Source of the DNA: Pseudomonas sp. stari2
Lineage (GTDB): Bacteria > Pseudomonadota > Gammaproteobacteria > Pseudomonadales > Pseudomonadaceae
DNA length: 64,000 nt
Reading direction: 5' to 3'
NCBI RefSeq assembly: GCF_040760005.1
Contig: NZ_CP099760.1
Location: forward strand, 124,001 to 188,000
The notes beneath the pieces are model-generated. The model searched no databases and was not told the DNA's origin. It was given only the letters and a program-made list of their open reading frames with translations. Below are positions 26,928 to 34,538 of the stretch, one piece after another (the stretch's first letter is position 1; the number at the start of each line of letters is the position of its first letter). A program made the translations under genes and the position numbers.

Positions 26928-27578
26928 TCAGCCGAGCCAGTCCAGAGTCAGCATCAGACGCCGTTCGCCCGGCGCCGGTTGAGGAGAGCGATGGATCAGC
27001 CCGAAACCTTCGTTACCGTGCCACTTCTCCCCTTTGAGCATCGCCACTTCACCGCTGACCAGTTGCTGAATCCGCGATTTTTCCTGCGGCTCGGCCAGCG
27101 GTTTTCCCAGTTGCCGGCGATCCATTTCCCCTTCCTTCAACCACTCGCTGCCAATACCGGCGTAGGTGGTGATTAGTCGTACGGGCACATGATCGACGTG
27201 AAAACGCGGGCACATCGCCTTGTCCAGCACACGCAGCCGCAAGCCGATCCGTCGCGCGCCGAGCAGGCAGGCGAAGGCGCCGACCAGCCATTTCAAGTCG
27301 GCGATAAAACCTTCGTAGCCTTCCAGGTCACGGAATCCGCTGGCCAGTCCGGACAGGTCCGGCTCGGTGTCTTCGTCGGGTAATTCGAGGCTCAGCGCTT
27401 CGGCATAAGGCTCGTTGAGTGACACCAACAACTTCGCAAAATCGGCGACATGCAGCGGTAGTTGCCGCTGCCAGACAGCGAGGTTTATTTCATCTTCCAG
27501 TATGCTCGCCAGCGCTTGCGGGGTCGGGCCGAGAACTTGATGACGTGTTTTGCTTTGCAGCGGTTTGAGGGCAAGCAT
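26928..27578 (-). CDS. DUF1826 protein, coupled to zigA
   Basis: 216 residues, cytoplasmic. Family core: CPRFHVDHVPVRLITTYAGIG and KGEKWHGNEGFGLIHRSP. H127-x-D129 and H196 followed by R206 have the order and spacing of the Fe(II)/2-oxoglutarate dioxygenase metal and co-substrate residues, which may mean DUF1826 is such an enzyme. The ATG at 27578 overlaps the zigA stop (TGATG), so translation is coupled. DUF1826 genes accompany Zur-regulated COG0523 GTPases in pseudomonads, from memory. Function unproven. Confidence 0.8.
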   Translation of the reverse strand: MLALKPLQSKTRHQVLGPTPQALASILEDEINLAVWQRQLPLHVADFAKLLVSLNEPYAEALSLELPDEDTEPDLSGLASGFRDLEGYEGFIADLKWLVGAFACLLGARRIGLRLRVLDKAMCPRFHVDHVPVRLITTYAGIGSEWLKEGEMDRRQLGKPLAEPQEKSRIQQLVSGEVAMLKGEKWHGNEGFGLIHRSPQPAPGERRLMLTLDWLG

Positions 27579-28783
27579 CACGCGGCCTCGTCATGCCAGG
27601 GGCCGAACGGATCAGCCAGCAATCGCCAGCCTTCGACACCAAGCGCCATCTCGGCATCGGTGAGCAGGCAGTCGTCCAAGGCTGACTTGAGTTGTGCGAA
27701 ATCGATGTTCTGGCCGATAAACACCAGTTCCTGGCGACAGTCTCCTACGCTGGCGGTCCAGTTTTCCAGGATCGCAGCGGTGCTTTCCTGATCCTGTGGC
27801 CACTGATTTTTCGGTACAAAACGCCACCAGCGCCCGGCGAAACCATGGCGCATCAAACCGCCCGCCTGCGACCAACTGCCGGCATCCGTGGGTTTGCTTG
27901 CGAGCCAGAAGAAGCCTTTGGAGCGCAGCAACTTACCGTTCAGCCAAGGTCGATCGATGAAGTCGAAAAAGCGCTGAGGGTGAAAGGGTCGGCGCGCGCG
28001 GTAAGCCGTGGACGCGATGCCGTACTCCTCGGTTTCCGGCACATGTTCGCCACGCAATTCCTGGAGCCAGCCCGGGGCCGTTGCAGCCCTGTCGAAGTCG
28101 AAACGGTGGGTGTTGAGGATCTTCTCCAGCGGCACTTCGCCCATCACCATCGGGATGATCTCGGCGTTCGCGTTGAGCCGCTTGAGGATCGCCATCAGCT
28201 CTTCCCGTTCTCGGCTGCTGATCAGATCGATCTTGCTGATCAACAGAACGTCGGCGAACTCGATCTGTTCGATCAACAGATCGGTGATCGAGCGCTCATC
28301 TTCTTCACCGAGGATTTCGCCACGGGAGGCCAGACTTTCGGCAGCCTGGAAATCAGGCAGGAAATTCAGGCCGTCGACTACAGTGACCATGGTGTCGAGG
28401 CGGGCTATGTCCGCGAGGCTTTGGCCCTGCTCGTCGCGGAAGGTGAAGGTCTCGGCTATCGGCAATGGCTCGGAAATGCCGGTGGATTCGATGAGCAGAT
28501 AATCGAATCGGCCTTCCCGTGCCAGTTTGGCGACCTCCTCTAGAAGGTCTTCGCGTAACGTACAGCAGATACAACCGTTGCTCATCTCGACGAGTTTTTC
28601 TTCTGCACGGTTCAGGTCGACATTACGCTGAACTTCGCTGCCATCAATGTTGATTTCGCTCATATCGTTGACGATCACCGCCACACGCAGATCGTCTCTG
28701 TTACGTAGTACGTAATTCAAAAGTGTACTTTTTCCGGCGCCGAGAAAGCCGGATAAAACGGTCACGGGAAGTGGGGAAGACAT
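27578..28783 (-). CDS. zigA: Zinc metallochaperone GTPase ZigA
   Basis: 401 residues. G3E GTPase: N-terminal PVTVLSGFLGAGKSTLLNYVLRN, switch DMSEINIDG, the metal-binding EMSNGCICCTLREDLL, and the NKxD-like SKIDLI region, then a long CobW_C domain (about 260-395). It is the typical Zur-controlled COG0523 protein (ZigA/YeiR-like) that hands zinc to client proteins during starvation. A Zur-box-like palindrome lies 132 bp upstream at 28915-28929 in the divergent intergenic region. Confidence 0.93.
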   Translation of the reverse strand: MSSPLPVTVLSGFLGAGKSTLLNYVLRNRDDLRVAVIVNDMSEINIDGSEVQRNVDLNRAEEKLVEMSNGCICCTLREDLLEEVAKLAREGRFDYLLIESTGISEPLPIAETFTFRDEQGQSLADIARLDTMVTVVDGLNFLPDFQAAESLASRGEILGEEDERSITDLLIEQIEFADVLLISKIDLISSREREELMAILKRLNANAEIIPMVMGEVPLEKILNTHRFDFDRAATAPGWLQELRGEHVPETEEYGIASTAYRARRPFHPQRFFDFIDRPWLNGKLLRSKGFFWLASKPTDAGSWSQAGGLMRHGFAGRWWRFVPKNQWPQDQESTAAILENWTASVGDCRQELVFIGQNIDFAQLKSALDDCLLTDAEMALGVEGWRLLADPFGPWHDEAA

Positions 28784-28914
28784 GGGGTAAACCTCATCAA
28801 ACGGTAGCTAAACACAGGAAACGCTCTCTGCGGCAGGCGTTCTTGGGCTTCTACGAGACAATCAGAGAAGCAGACGCTTGAAAACAGGAGCCACGGAAAG
28901 CTCGATCGAATTTA

Positions 28915-28929
28915 TGTTATAGTATAACA
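28915..28929. promoter_or_regulatory. Zur-box-like palindrome between zigA and a secreted protein gene
   Basis: TGTTATA-G-TATAACA, a perfect 15-bp palindrome in the 224-bp region between the divergent starts at 28783 and 29008. It matches the TGTTATAnTATAACA-type operator of gamma-proteobacterial Zur. Binding is inferred from sequence and from the zinc-linked genes on both sides. Confidence 0.85.
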
Positions 28930-29007
28930 ATATTAAAGATCCACTTTCTTCTTGCCGGAAATGACAAAGGGCTGGAAGCTGGAAACACTTCGCCGTCGAG
29001 TGATCTC

Positions 29008-29382
29008 ATGAAAACTGCGCTGAAATTCTCACTCGTTGGCCTGGCTTTGCTGACGTTCGATGCATGGGCACAAGTCCCAGGGCTCGCCAACTGCACGCGC
29101 AGCGCGAATCTGCTGGCGTGTGTGGATGCCAATGGCAACGCCTACAGCGTCAACACGGCCGGCAAGACGATTTACCTGCGAGGTTTCGAGAAGATTGGCC
29201 AACGTTATTGGGCGCAAACCAACAGCATCTATGGGCAGCTGACGTTCTTCACCGGGATCGCCTCCGACGGCGAGGCCTGGGTCGGTTACAACCGCCGGGT
29301 GGGCTGGACAACGATCAATCGCTTCTCCAGCTCCGGCGGAAGCACCGGGAAGTTCACTTGTAGCCGACTCACGGGCTGCTAG
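29008..29382 (+). CDS. Small secreted four-cysteine protein, probably Zur-regulated
   Basis: 124 residues. The signal peptide MKTALKFSLVGLALLTFDAWA is cleaved before QVPGLANC. The mature part contains four cysteines (ANCTRS, LACVD, FTCSR, LTGC) and many aromatic/Gly turns (YWAQTNSIYGQLTFF), suggesting a small beta-rich disulfide-bonded domain. It is divergent from zigA and shares its Zur-box-like palindrome (79 bp upstream of this start). I do not recognise the family. A role at the envelope during zinc starvation is inferred from position only. Confidence 0.75.
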   Translation: MKTALKFSLVGLALLTFDAWAQVPGLANCTRSANLLACVDANGNAYSVNTAGKTIYLRGFEKIGQRYWAQTNSIYGQLTFFTGIASDGEAWVGYNRRVGWTTINRFSSSGGSTGKFTCSRLTGC

Positions 29383-30578
29383 ACACGCGCTGATTTCTGC
29401 TCCTGCTGCCAAGCGATATAGCTGTCGGCAGGTGGATTTTTCTGGAAATAGCGCTGCAACCCTTCGAACAATCCGTCAGCAACCGCCTGCTGATGGCGAG
29501 CGGTGACCAGTCGCTGACTGTCCCGCGCGTTGGAAATGAACCCGGTTTCCACCAGAATCGACGGCACATCGGGTGACTTCAGTACCGCAAATCCTGCCTG
29601 TTCCACACGCTTTTGATGCAGCGTGGTGATGCCCGCCAGACTCCCCAGCACCGTGCTGCCCAACTGCAAACTGGCGGCGATCGTGGCGCTCATCGACATA
29701 TCGAGGATGACCCCGGCGAGCATCGGGTCCTTGTCTTTCAGATTCAGCAGGCTGGTTGCACCGAGCAGATCCGCACCGTTTTCCCGCTGCGCCATAAAGC
29801 GCGCAGTGGCCGACGTCGCGCCCCCTTCAGACAGGCAATACACCGAAGCGCCCGAAGCGGTCAGACGCGGCGCGGCATCTGCGTGCACCGAAATGAACAT
29901 GTCGGCCTTGTGCTGGCGAGCAATATCGACCCGCTTGCGGAGCGGTACAAAGAAGTCGTCGTTGCGCACAAGCTTCACATCGAAGCCCTTTTCCCGCTTC
30001 AGCCGGCGGGCAAGCAGCTGTGAAATGGAGAGCACAACGTCTTTCTCGCGCTCGCCTTTTGCACCCACTGCGCCCGGATCTTTACCGCCATGACCAGGGT
30101 CGACCACGACAATAATGTCTCGTTTTGGATGATTGGTTTTCCCCGGTGTTTCACGTGGAACGCTTGGAGCTGCCACTTTTGAATCGCCCAAAAGGTCCAG
30201 AACCAAGCGATGCCCTTGCCCATCCTGAGGCGCCAGCAGGAAGGTATTGAGCTGAACCGGGCGATTCAAATCCAGAACGATTCGAGTATCACTCTTCCCA
30301 AAATGCCCGGAACGGATGCTGCGAATGACCGTTTCGCTGAGCGCCAACTGACTGAAATCACCACTCAAGTTGGCACCATTCAAGTCGATGATCAGACGAT
30401 CCGGTGCACTCAACGTAAACGTCTTGTAGCTCACTGGCCCGCTCAAATCGAAGACCAGTCGAAGCTTGTCATCCGAACGCCAGAGGCGTGCATTGCGAAT
30501 TTGTGTAGCGCTGACACTGAATGGAAAAGCCAGCGCAGCGCTGGCCAACATCAGATTAAGCAAATGACGTCTGTGCAT
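29379..30578 (-). CDS. N-acetylmuramoyl-L-alanine amidase (AmiA/AmiC type)
   Basis: 399 residues. The N-terminal MHRRHLLNLMLASAALAFPF resembles a Tat signal with twin Arg; an AMIN domain follows (about 28-130; RLVFDLSGPVSYKTFTLSAPDRLIIDLNGA), then an Amidase_3 catalytic domain (about 175-385) with VVDPGHGGKDPGAVG, ISVHADA and the C-terminal ETGFISNARD. It cleaves the amide between MurNAc and the stem peptide and needs zinc. It starts 40 bp from the Zur-like box at 30618; a Zur-regulated amidase (PA5538 region) is known to me from PAO1. An upstream in-frame ATG at 30605 gives 9 more residues and is less likely. Confidence 0.9.
   Translation of the reverse strand: MHRRHLLNLMLASAALAFPFSVSATQIRNARLWRSDDKLRLVFDLSGPVSYKTFTLSAPDRLIIDLNGANLSGDFSQLALSETVIRSIRSGHFGKSDTRIVLDLNRPVQLNTFLLAPQDGQGHRLVLDLLGDSKVAAPSVPRETPGKTNHPKRDIIVVVDPGHGGKDPGAVGAKGEREKDVVLSISQLLARRLKREKGFDVKLVRNDDFFVPLRKRVDIARQHKADMFISVHADAAPRLTASGASVYCLSEGGATSATARFMAQRENGADLLGATSLLNLKDKDPMLAGVILDMSMSATIAASLQLGSTVLGSLAGITTLHQKRVEQAGFAVLKSPDVPSILVETGFISNARDSQRLVTARHQQAVADGLFEGLQRYFQKNPPADSYIAWQQEQKSARV
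30147..30162. promoter_or_regulatory. parS-like site inside the amidase gene
   Basis: TGTTTCACGTGGAACG. The 14-bp core GTTTCACGTGGAAC differs from a perfect palindrome at one pair and matches the ParB binding site consensus of Pseudomonas and Bacillus. Confidence 0.75.
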
Positions 30579-30617
30579 ATGAAAGCCCGTTAATGAAAAA
30601 GGCATCGTGATTTGAAT

Positions 30618-30632
30618 TGTTATAATGTAACA
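30618..30632. promoter_or_regulatory. Zur-box-like palindrome between the amidase and folE2
   Basis: TGTTATA-A-TGTAACA, a 15-bp palindrome with one mismatched pair, 31 bp before the folE2 ATG and 40 bp before the amidase ATG. The same operator type as at 28915. It probably controls both divergent genes and the folE2 operon. Confidence 0.82.
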
Positions 30633-30662
30633 TCAAATCCAATCAACACGATGGTACTGAAC

Positions 30663-31559
30663 ATGAATGCGCTGACGCTGCCGGATATCGCCGCGCAAGC
30701 CGCCCGCCAAGCCTTGCCGCTTGATTGGGTGGGAATGCGTGGTATCGCTCTACCTGTCTTTATCGAGGGCCAACGCCTGGCAGCAAAAGCCGATGCGGGT
30801 GTCAGCCTGGATGACGGCGAGGCCCGTGGGATTCACATGTCACGGTTGTACCTCGCGCTGGAAATGCTGGAACAACAAAACCTCACTCCCGCACTTTTGC
30901 AGCAGGTTTTGCAGCGTTTTCTCGATAGCCATGATGGCCTGGCCACCAGCGCCTATTTGAATATTCATACGGACTTGCTGCTCAGAAGGCCCGCATTGGT
31001 CAGCCCATTGGCAGGATGGAAAACCTATCCGGTGACCATTGCAGCCACTCTGAAAAACACAGTGTTCCACGTGGAACTGAAAATCGAGGTGGCCTATTCC
31101 TCGACTTGCCCCTGCTCTGCCGCTCTGGCGAGGCAATTGATCCAGCAGCAATTCGTCGACGATTTCGCCAACAAGCCGTTGCAACATGCCGAGGTTCTGG
31201 CTTGGTTGGGCTCGACTCAAGGGATCGTCGCAACGCCCCACAGCCAACGCAGTACCGCGCGACTGCATCTGCACCTGGATGAATTTGTCGATGGTTTGCC
31301 ACTGACCTCAACCATCAACGATGCCGAAGCAGCCCTCGGCACCGCGGTACAAACCGCCGTGAAACGCGCCGACGAACAAGCCTTCGCCCTCGCTAATGGC
31401 CAGAACCTGATGTTCTGCGAAGACGCCGCTCGCCGTCTGAATCTGGCACTGCGTCGTTCACCCGGCATCCGCGAATTCCACCTGTGCGTGATCCACGCCG
31501 AAAGCCTCCACGCCCACGATGCAGTCGCTGAAAGTCGCTGGCGCCGGGAGACCGCATGA
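30663..31559 (+). CDS. folE2: Zinc-independent GTP cyclohydrolase I (FolE2)
   Basis: 298 residues. The FolE2/COG1469 family: GVSLDD near residue 45, RGIHMSRLYLALEML (55-69), the catalytic-site STCPCSAALARQL with C149 and C151, and the C-terminal RRSPGIREFHLCVIHAESLHAHDAVAES. It makes 7,8-dihydroneopterin triphosphate for folate when zinc-dependent FolE is starved of metal. The ATG at 30663 matches the family start MNALTLPDIA; earlier in-frame starts are less likely. A parS-like palindrome lies within the coding sequence at 31063. First gene of a six-gene operon. Confidence 0.96.
   Translation: MNALTLPDIAAQAARQALPLDWVGMRGIALPVFIEGQRLAAKADAGVSLDDGEARGIHMSRLYLALEMLEQQNLTPALLQQVLQRFLDSHDGLATSAYLNIHTDLLLRRPALVSPLAGWKTYPVTIAATLKNTVFHVELKIEVAYSSTCPCSAALARQLIQQQFVDDFANKPLQHAEVLAWLGSTQGIVATPHSQRSTARLHLHLDEFVDGLPLTSTINDAEAALGTAVQTAVKRADEQAFALANGQNLMFCEDAARRLNLALRRSPGIREFHLCVIHAESLHAHDAVAESRWRRETA
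31063..31078. promoter_or_regulatory. parS-like site inside folE2
   Basis: TGTTCCACGTGGAACT; the 14-bp core GTTCCACGTGGAAC is a perfect palindrome. It encodes V-F-H-V-E-L in the FolE2 frame. Confidence 0.85.
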
Positions 31560-32224
31560 TCCGCCTGCAGTCTCTGAGTTGGGGCGCACCCGGCCAACCG
31601 CTCACGCCACCGCTGAGCCTCCAACTGGAACGCGGCAGCCTGACCGCCATCATCGGTGTCAACGGCAGCGGTAAAAGCAGCCTGCTGAAAGTCATCGCCG
31701 GATTACAGAGGCCTTTGGCTGGCGCCGTCGCATTAGGCGTCCCTCGCCAAAGTGGTTTGTCATTCCTCCCCCAGCAACAGCACCTGGATCGGCAATTCCC
31801 GATCAGCCTTCAGGAACTGGTCGCCGCCGGTTTCTGGGGCCGCCGACTTTCAACCCAACTGCGCACACAACGGCTGACTCAGTCACTTGAAGACTGGCAC
31901 TTGAGCGGCCTGGAGCAGCGCCCATTGATGGCCCTCTCCGGCGGTGAATTACAACGCGCCCTGCTCGCCCGATTGAGTCTGGCCGACACGCCATTGCTGC
32001 TGCTCGACGAACCCCATGCCGCCCTCGACGAACTGGGTCAAGCATTACTCTGGCAACACCTGCACAGCTGGCATGCGCAAGGCCGGACGCTGGTGATGGT
32101 TTGCCACGACCTCGCCGCCGTCCGTCAACACATTCCACAAACGCTGCTGATCAAACACAGCGGCTGTGTGTTTGGCCCCAGTGTTGAACTGATCCAGCAA
32201 ACACCCAACGTGCAGGTGGCCTGA
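31556..32224 (+). CDS. Metal ABC transporter ATP-binding protein (ZnuC-like)
   Basis: 222 residues. ABC ATPase motifs: Walker A GVNGSGKSS, signature LSGGELQRALLARL, Walker B PLLLLDEPHAALDE and H-loop VCHD. Member of the ZnuC/manganese-zinc-iron uptake branch. Overlaps folE2 by 4 nt (ATGA), so translation is coupled. With the permease and binding protein downstream it forms a second, Zur-linked metal importer; the standard znuABC normally lies beside zur elsewhere. Confidence 0.9.
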   Translation: MIRLQSLSWGAPGQPLTPPLSLQLERGSLTAIIGVNGSGKSSLLKVIAGLQRPLAGAVALGVPRQSGLSFLPQQQHLDRQFPISLQELVAAGFWGRRLSTQLRTQRLTQSLEDWHLSGLEQRPLMALSGGELQRALLARLSLADTPLLLLDEPHAALDELGQALLWQHLHSWHAQGRTLVMVCHDLAAVRQHIPQTLLIKHSGCVFGPSVELIQQTPNVQVA

Positions 32225-33090
32225 TGCACGCCGCCGCGCATTTCTGGCAACCGTTCCTTGAGTTCGTGTTCATGCGTCGGGCACTGCTCGGCGGTCTCCT
32301 GCTCGCGTGCAGCACCGCGCCATTGGGTGTATTCCTGATCCTGCGCCGCATGAGCCTGATCGGCGATGCCGTCGCCCACGGCATCCTTCCCGGTGCCGCA
32401 CTCGGTTTCTGGTTTGCCGGCCTGAGTCTTCCCGCGCTGACCCTCGGCGGTCTCGGCGCTGGCCTGAGCATGGCCGGACTCGCCGCATGGATCACCCGCC
32501 GAACTGGCCTGCGCGAGGACGCCAGCCTCGCGGCGATCTACCCGATCTCCTTGGCCAGCGGTGTACTGATTCTGGGCATCGCCGGCAAACGGCTCGACCT
32601 GCTGCACTTGCTGTTCGGCTCGGCGCTGGCCGTCGACGGGCCGACCCTCAACGGCATGTTGGGCGTTTCGCTGCTGAGCCTGATGGCCATGGCACTGATC
32701 TACCGCCCGCTCCTGCTCGACACCCTCGACCCACTTTTTTTGCGCACCGTCAGCCGACTCGGCCCGATCGCCCACGGGGTGTTCCTGACGCTGGTGGTGC
32801 TCAACCTGGTCATCGGTTTCCAGGCCATCGGCGCGCTGATGGTGGTCGGACTGATGATGCTGCCCGCCGCCGCTTCACGTTTCTGGAGCCGACGCCTGCC
32901 GATCCTGATCGCTATCGCCGCCGTGATCGGTTGCCTGTCGGTATGGCTCGGCCTGTTGCTGTCGTTCTACTACTCGCTGCCCAGCGGTCCGGCCATCGTG
33001 CTGGTCGCGGGCATCGGTTACCTGTTGTCCGTCGTGCTCGGGCCGGTTCACGGCCTGCTGCGCCGCCCGCCCTTGCTCACATCCCAATGA
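32224..33090 (+). CDS. Metal ABC transporter permease (ZnuB-like)
   Basis: 288 residues with about eight membrane helices. ABC-3 family signature: FMRRALLGGLLLACSTAPLGVFLILRRMSLIGDAVAHGILPG near the N-terminus, VGFQAIGALMVVGLMMLP-like segment in the middle. It forms the membrane channel of a Zn/Mn importer. The stop of the ATPase gene and this ATG overlap (TGATG). Confidence 0.9.
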   Translation: MHAAAHFWQPFLEFVFMRRALLGGLLLACSTAPLGVFLILRRMSLIGDAVAHGILPGAALGFWFAGLSLPALTLGGLGAGLSMAGLAAWITRRTGLREDASLAAIYPISLASGVLILGIAGKRLDLLHLLFGSALAVDGPTLNGMLGVSLLSLMAMALIYRPLLLDTLDPLFLRTVSRLGPIAHGVFLTLVVLNLVIGFQAIGALMVVGLMMLPAAASRFWSRRLPILIAIAAVIGCLSVWLGLLLSFYYSLPSGPAIVLVAGIGYLLSVVLGPVHGLLRRPPLLTSQ

Positions 33091-33101
33091 GGTATTTCCC
33101 G

Positions 33102-33977
33102 ATGCGCGCTCTACTTGTGTTGTTAAGCCTGATGCTATCGATGTCGTTGTCGGCGGCGGAGAAACTGCCGGTGGTCACCAGTTTCAGCATCCTCGCCGAC
33201 ATGGTGCATCAGGTCGGCGGCGAGCATATCCAGATCACCAACATGGTCGGCCCGGACGCCGACGCCCACACCTACGAACCGACGCCGGACGATGCCAAGG
33301 CACTTCTGAAAGCAAAACTGATCGTGAAAAACGGGCTGGGTTTTGAACCCTGGCTGGACCGATTGGTGACCAGTACCGACACCAAGGCCACCGTCGTCAG
33401 TGCCAGCCATGGCGTGATCCCCCGCTCTCTGGATGAGGACGGAGAAACCGTTCCCGATCCTCATGCCTGGCACAACCTGGCCAACACCGAGCTGTATGTC
33501 GCCAACATCACCAAGGCACTGATCGCCGCCGACCCGGCGAACACAGCCGACTACGAACGTAACAGCAAGGCTTACCTGAAACAGATCTACGCCCTCCTCG
33601 CCGAAGCCAAGTCCAAGCTCGGTTCCCTGCCGCCGGGCAACCGCAAGATCGTCACCAGCCACGATGCCTTCGGTTATCTGGGGCAAGCCTACGGGATCGA
33701 CTTCATGGCACCGCAAGGTCTGTCCACCGAGCGCGAACCTTCCGCCGCCGAAGTCGCCGCGCTGATCACCCAGATTCGTCAGGCCAAGGTCAAAGCGGTG
33801 TTCATGGAAAACATCAAGGACGCACGCTTGCTCAAACAGATTGCCGACGAAAGCGGCGCGCACATCGGCGGCACGCTGTACTCCGACGCCCTCGCCGCTT
33901 CGGGTCCGGCCAGCACATTCGCCGGCTTGTTCGAATACAACCTCAACACTCTTTACGACGCCCTGAGCCAACCATGA
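33102..33977 (+). CDS. Metal ABC transporter substrate-binding protein
   Basis: 291 residues, cluster A-I binding protein of the ZnuA/TroA type. A signal peptide (MRALLVLLSLMLSMSLSA) precedes FSILADMVHQVGGEHIQITN, then VGPDADAHTYEPTPDDAKAL, DPHAWHNLANTELYVANI and a C-terminal KAVFMENIKDARLLKQIADESG. Ligand histidines H64-like (DAHTYEP) and H124-like (DPHAWH) are present. There is no His-rich loop, which classical ZnuA has, suggesting a different affinity range or reliance on other periplasmic zinc carriers. ATG 33102 with GAGG upstream; an ATG at 33087 overlapping the permease stop is the alternative. Confidence 0.9.
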   Translation: MRALLVLLSLMLSMSLSAAEKLPVVTSFSILADMVHQVGGEHIQITNMVGPDADAHTYEPTPDDAKALLKAKLIVKNGLGFEPWLDRLVTSTDTKATVVSASHGVIPRSLDEDGETVPDPHAWHNLANTELYVANITKALIAADPANTADYERNSKAYLKQIYALLAEAKSKLGSLPPGNRKIVTSHDAFGYLGQAYGIDFMAPQGLSTEREPSAAEVAALITQIRQAKVKAVFMENIKDARLLKQIADESGAHIGGTLYSDALAASGPASTFAGLFEYNLNTLYDALSQP

Positions 33978-34534
33978 TCCGCAAAAATCCTTCCGGCGAT
34001 CTGCCGCAAATTGCCGAGTCTGCCTACGTCGACAAAACTGCGATCATCTGCGGCAAAGTGGTGATCGGCGAAAATGTGTTCGTCGGCCCCTACGCAGTCA
34101 TTCGCGCTGATGAAGTGGACGCCTCCGGCGAGATGGAGCCAATCACCATCGGCGCCAATTCGAACATCCAGGATGGCGTGGTGATCCACTCCAAGTCCGG
34201 CGCGGCGGTAACCATCGGCGAGTTCAGTTCCATCGCCCACCGCTCGATCGTGCATGGGCCATGCAAGGTCGGCGACCGGGTGTTCATCGGCTTCAACAGC
34301 GTGCTGTTCAACTGCGTGGTCGGCAACGGTTGCGTGGTGCGGCACAACTCGGTGGTCGATGGCCGGGATCTGCCGGATGCGTTCTACGTGCCCTCCACCA
34401 CCCGCATCGGGCCGGGCACCGACCTCTCGCAATTCCCTCCGGTGAGTGTCAGCGCTTCGGAGTTTTCCGAAGACGTGGCGCGCACCAACGTTGATCTGGT
34501 GCGCGGCTACAAAGCCCTGCAGAACGAGTTCTGA
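33974..34534 (+). CDS. Gamma-class carbonic anhydrase-like protein
   Basis: 186 residues of left-handed beta-helix hexapeptide repeats. Metal site signature: VRADE-like IRADEVD, then GANSNIQDGVVIHSKSG and a His-rich segment IAHRSIVHG...GDRVFIGFNSVLFNCVVGNG. Gamma carbonic anhydrases bind Zn or Fe/Co through three histidines; the presence in a Zur operon suggests a Fe- or Co-using substitute. ATGA overlap with the binding protein gene. Enzymatic activity is not certain because several homologues are inactive or act on other substrates. Confidence 0.85.
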   Translation: MIRKNPSGDLPQIAESAYVDKTAIICGKVVIGENVFVGPYAVIRADEVDASGEMEPITIGANSNIQDGVVIHSKSGAAVTIGEFSSIAHRSIVHGPCKVGDRVFIGFNSVLFNCVVGNGCVVRHNSVVDGRDLPDAFYVPSTTRIGPGTDLSQFPPVSVSASEFSEDVARTNVDLVRGYKALQNEF

Positions 34535-34538
34535 TCCC

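Noticed and set aside
32307..33101. N-terminal extension of the metal-binding protein ORF across the permease gene
   Set aside because: Out-of-frame reading of the permease; the signal peptide at 33102 marks the true start.
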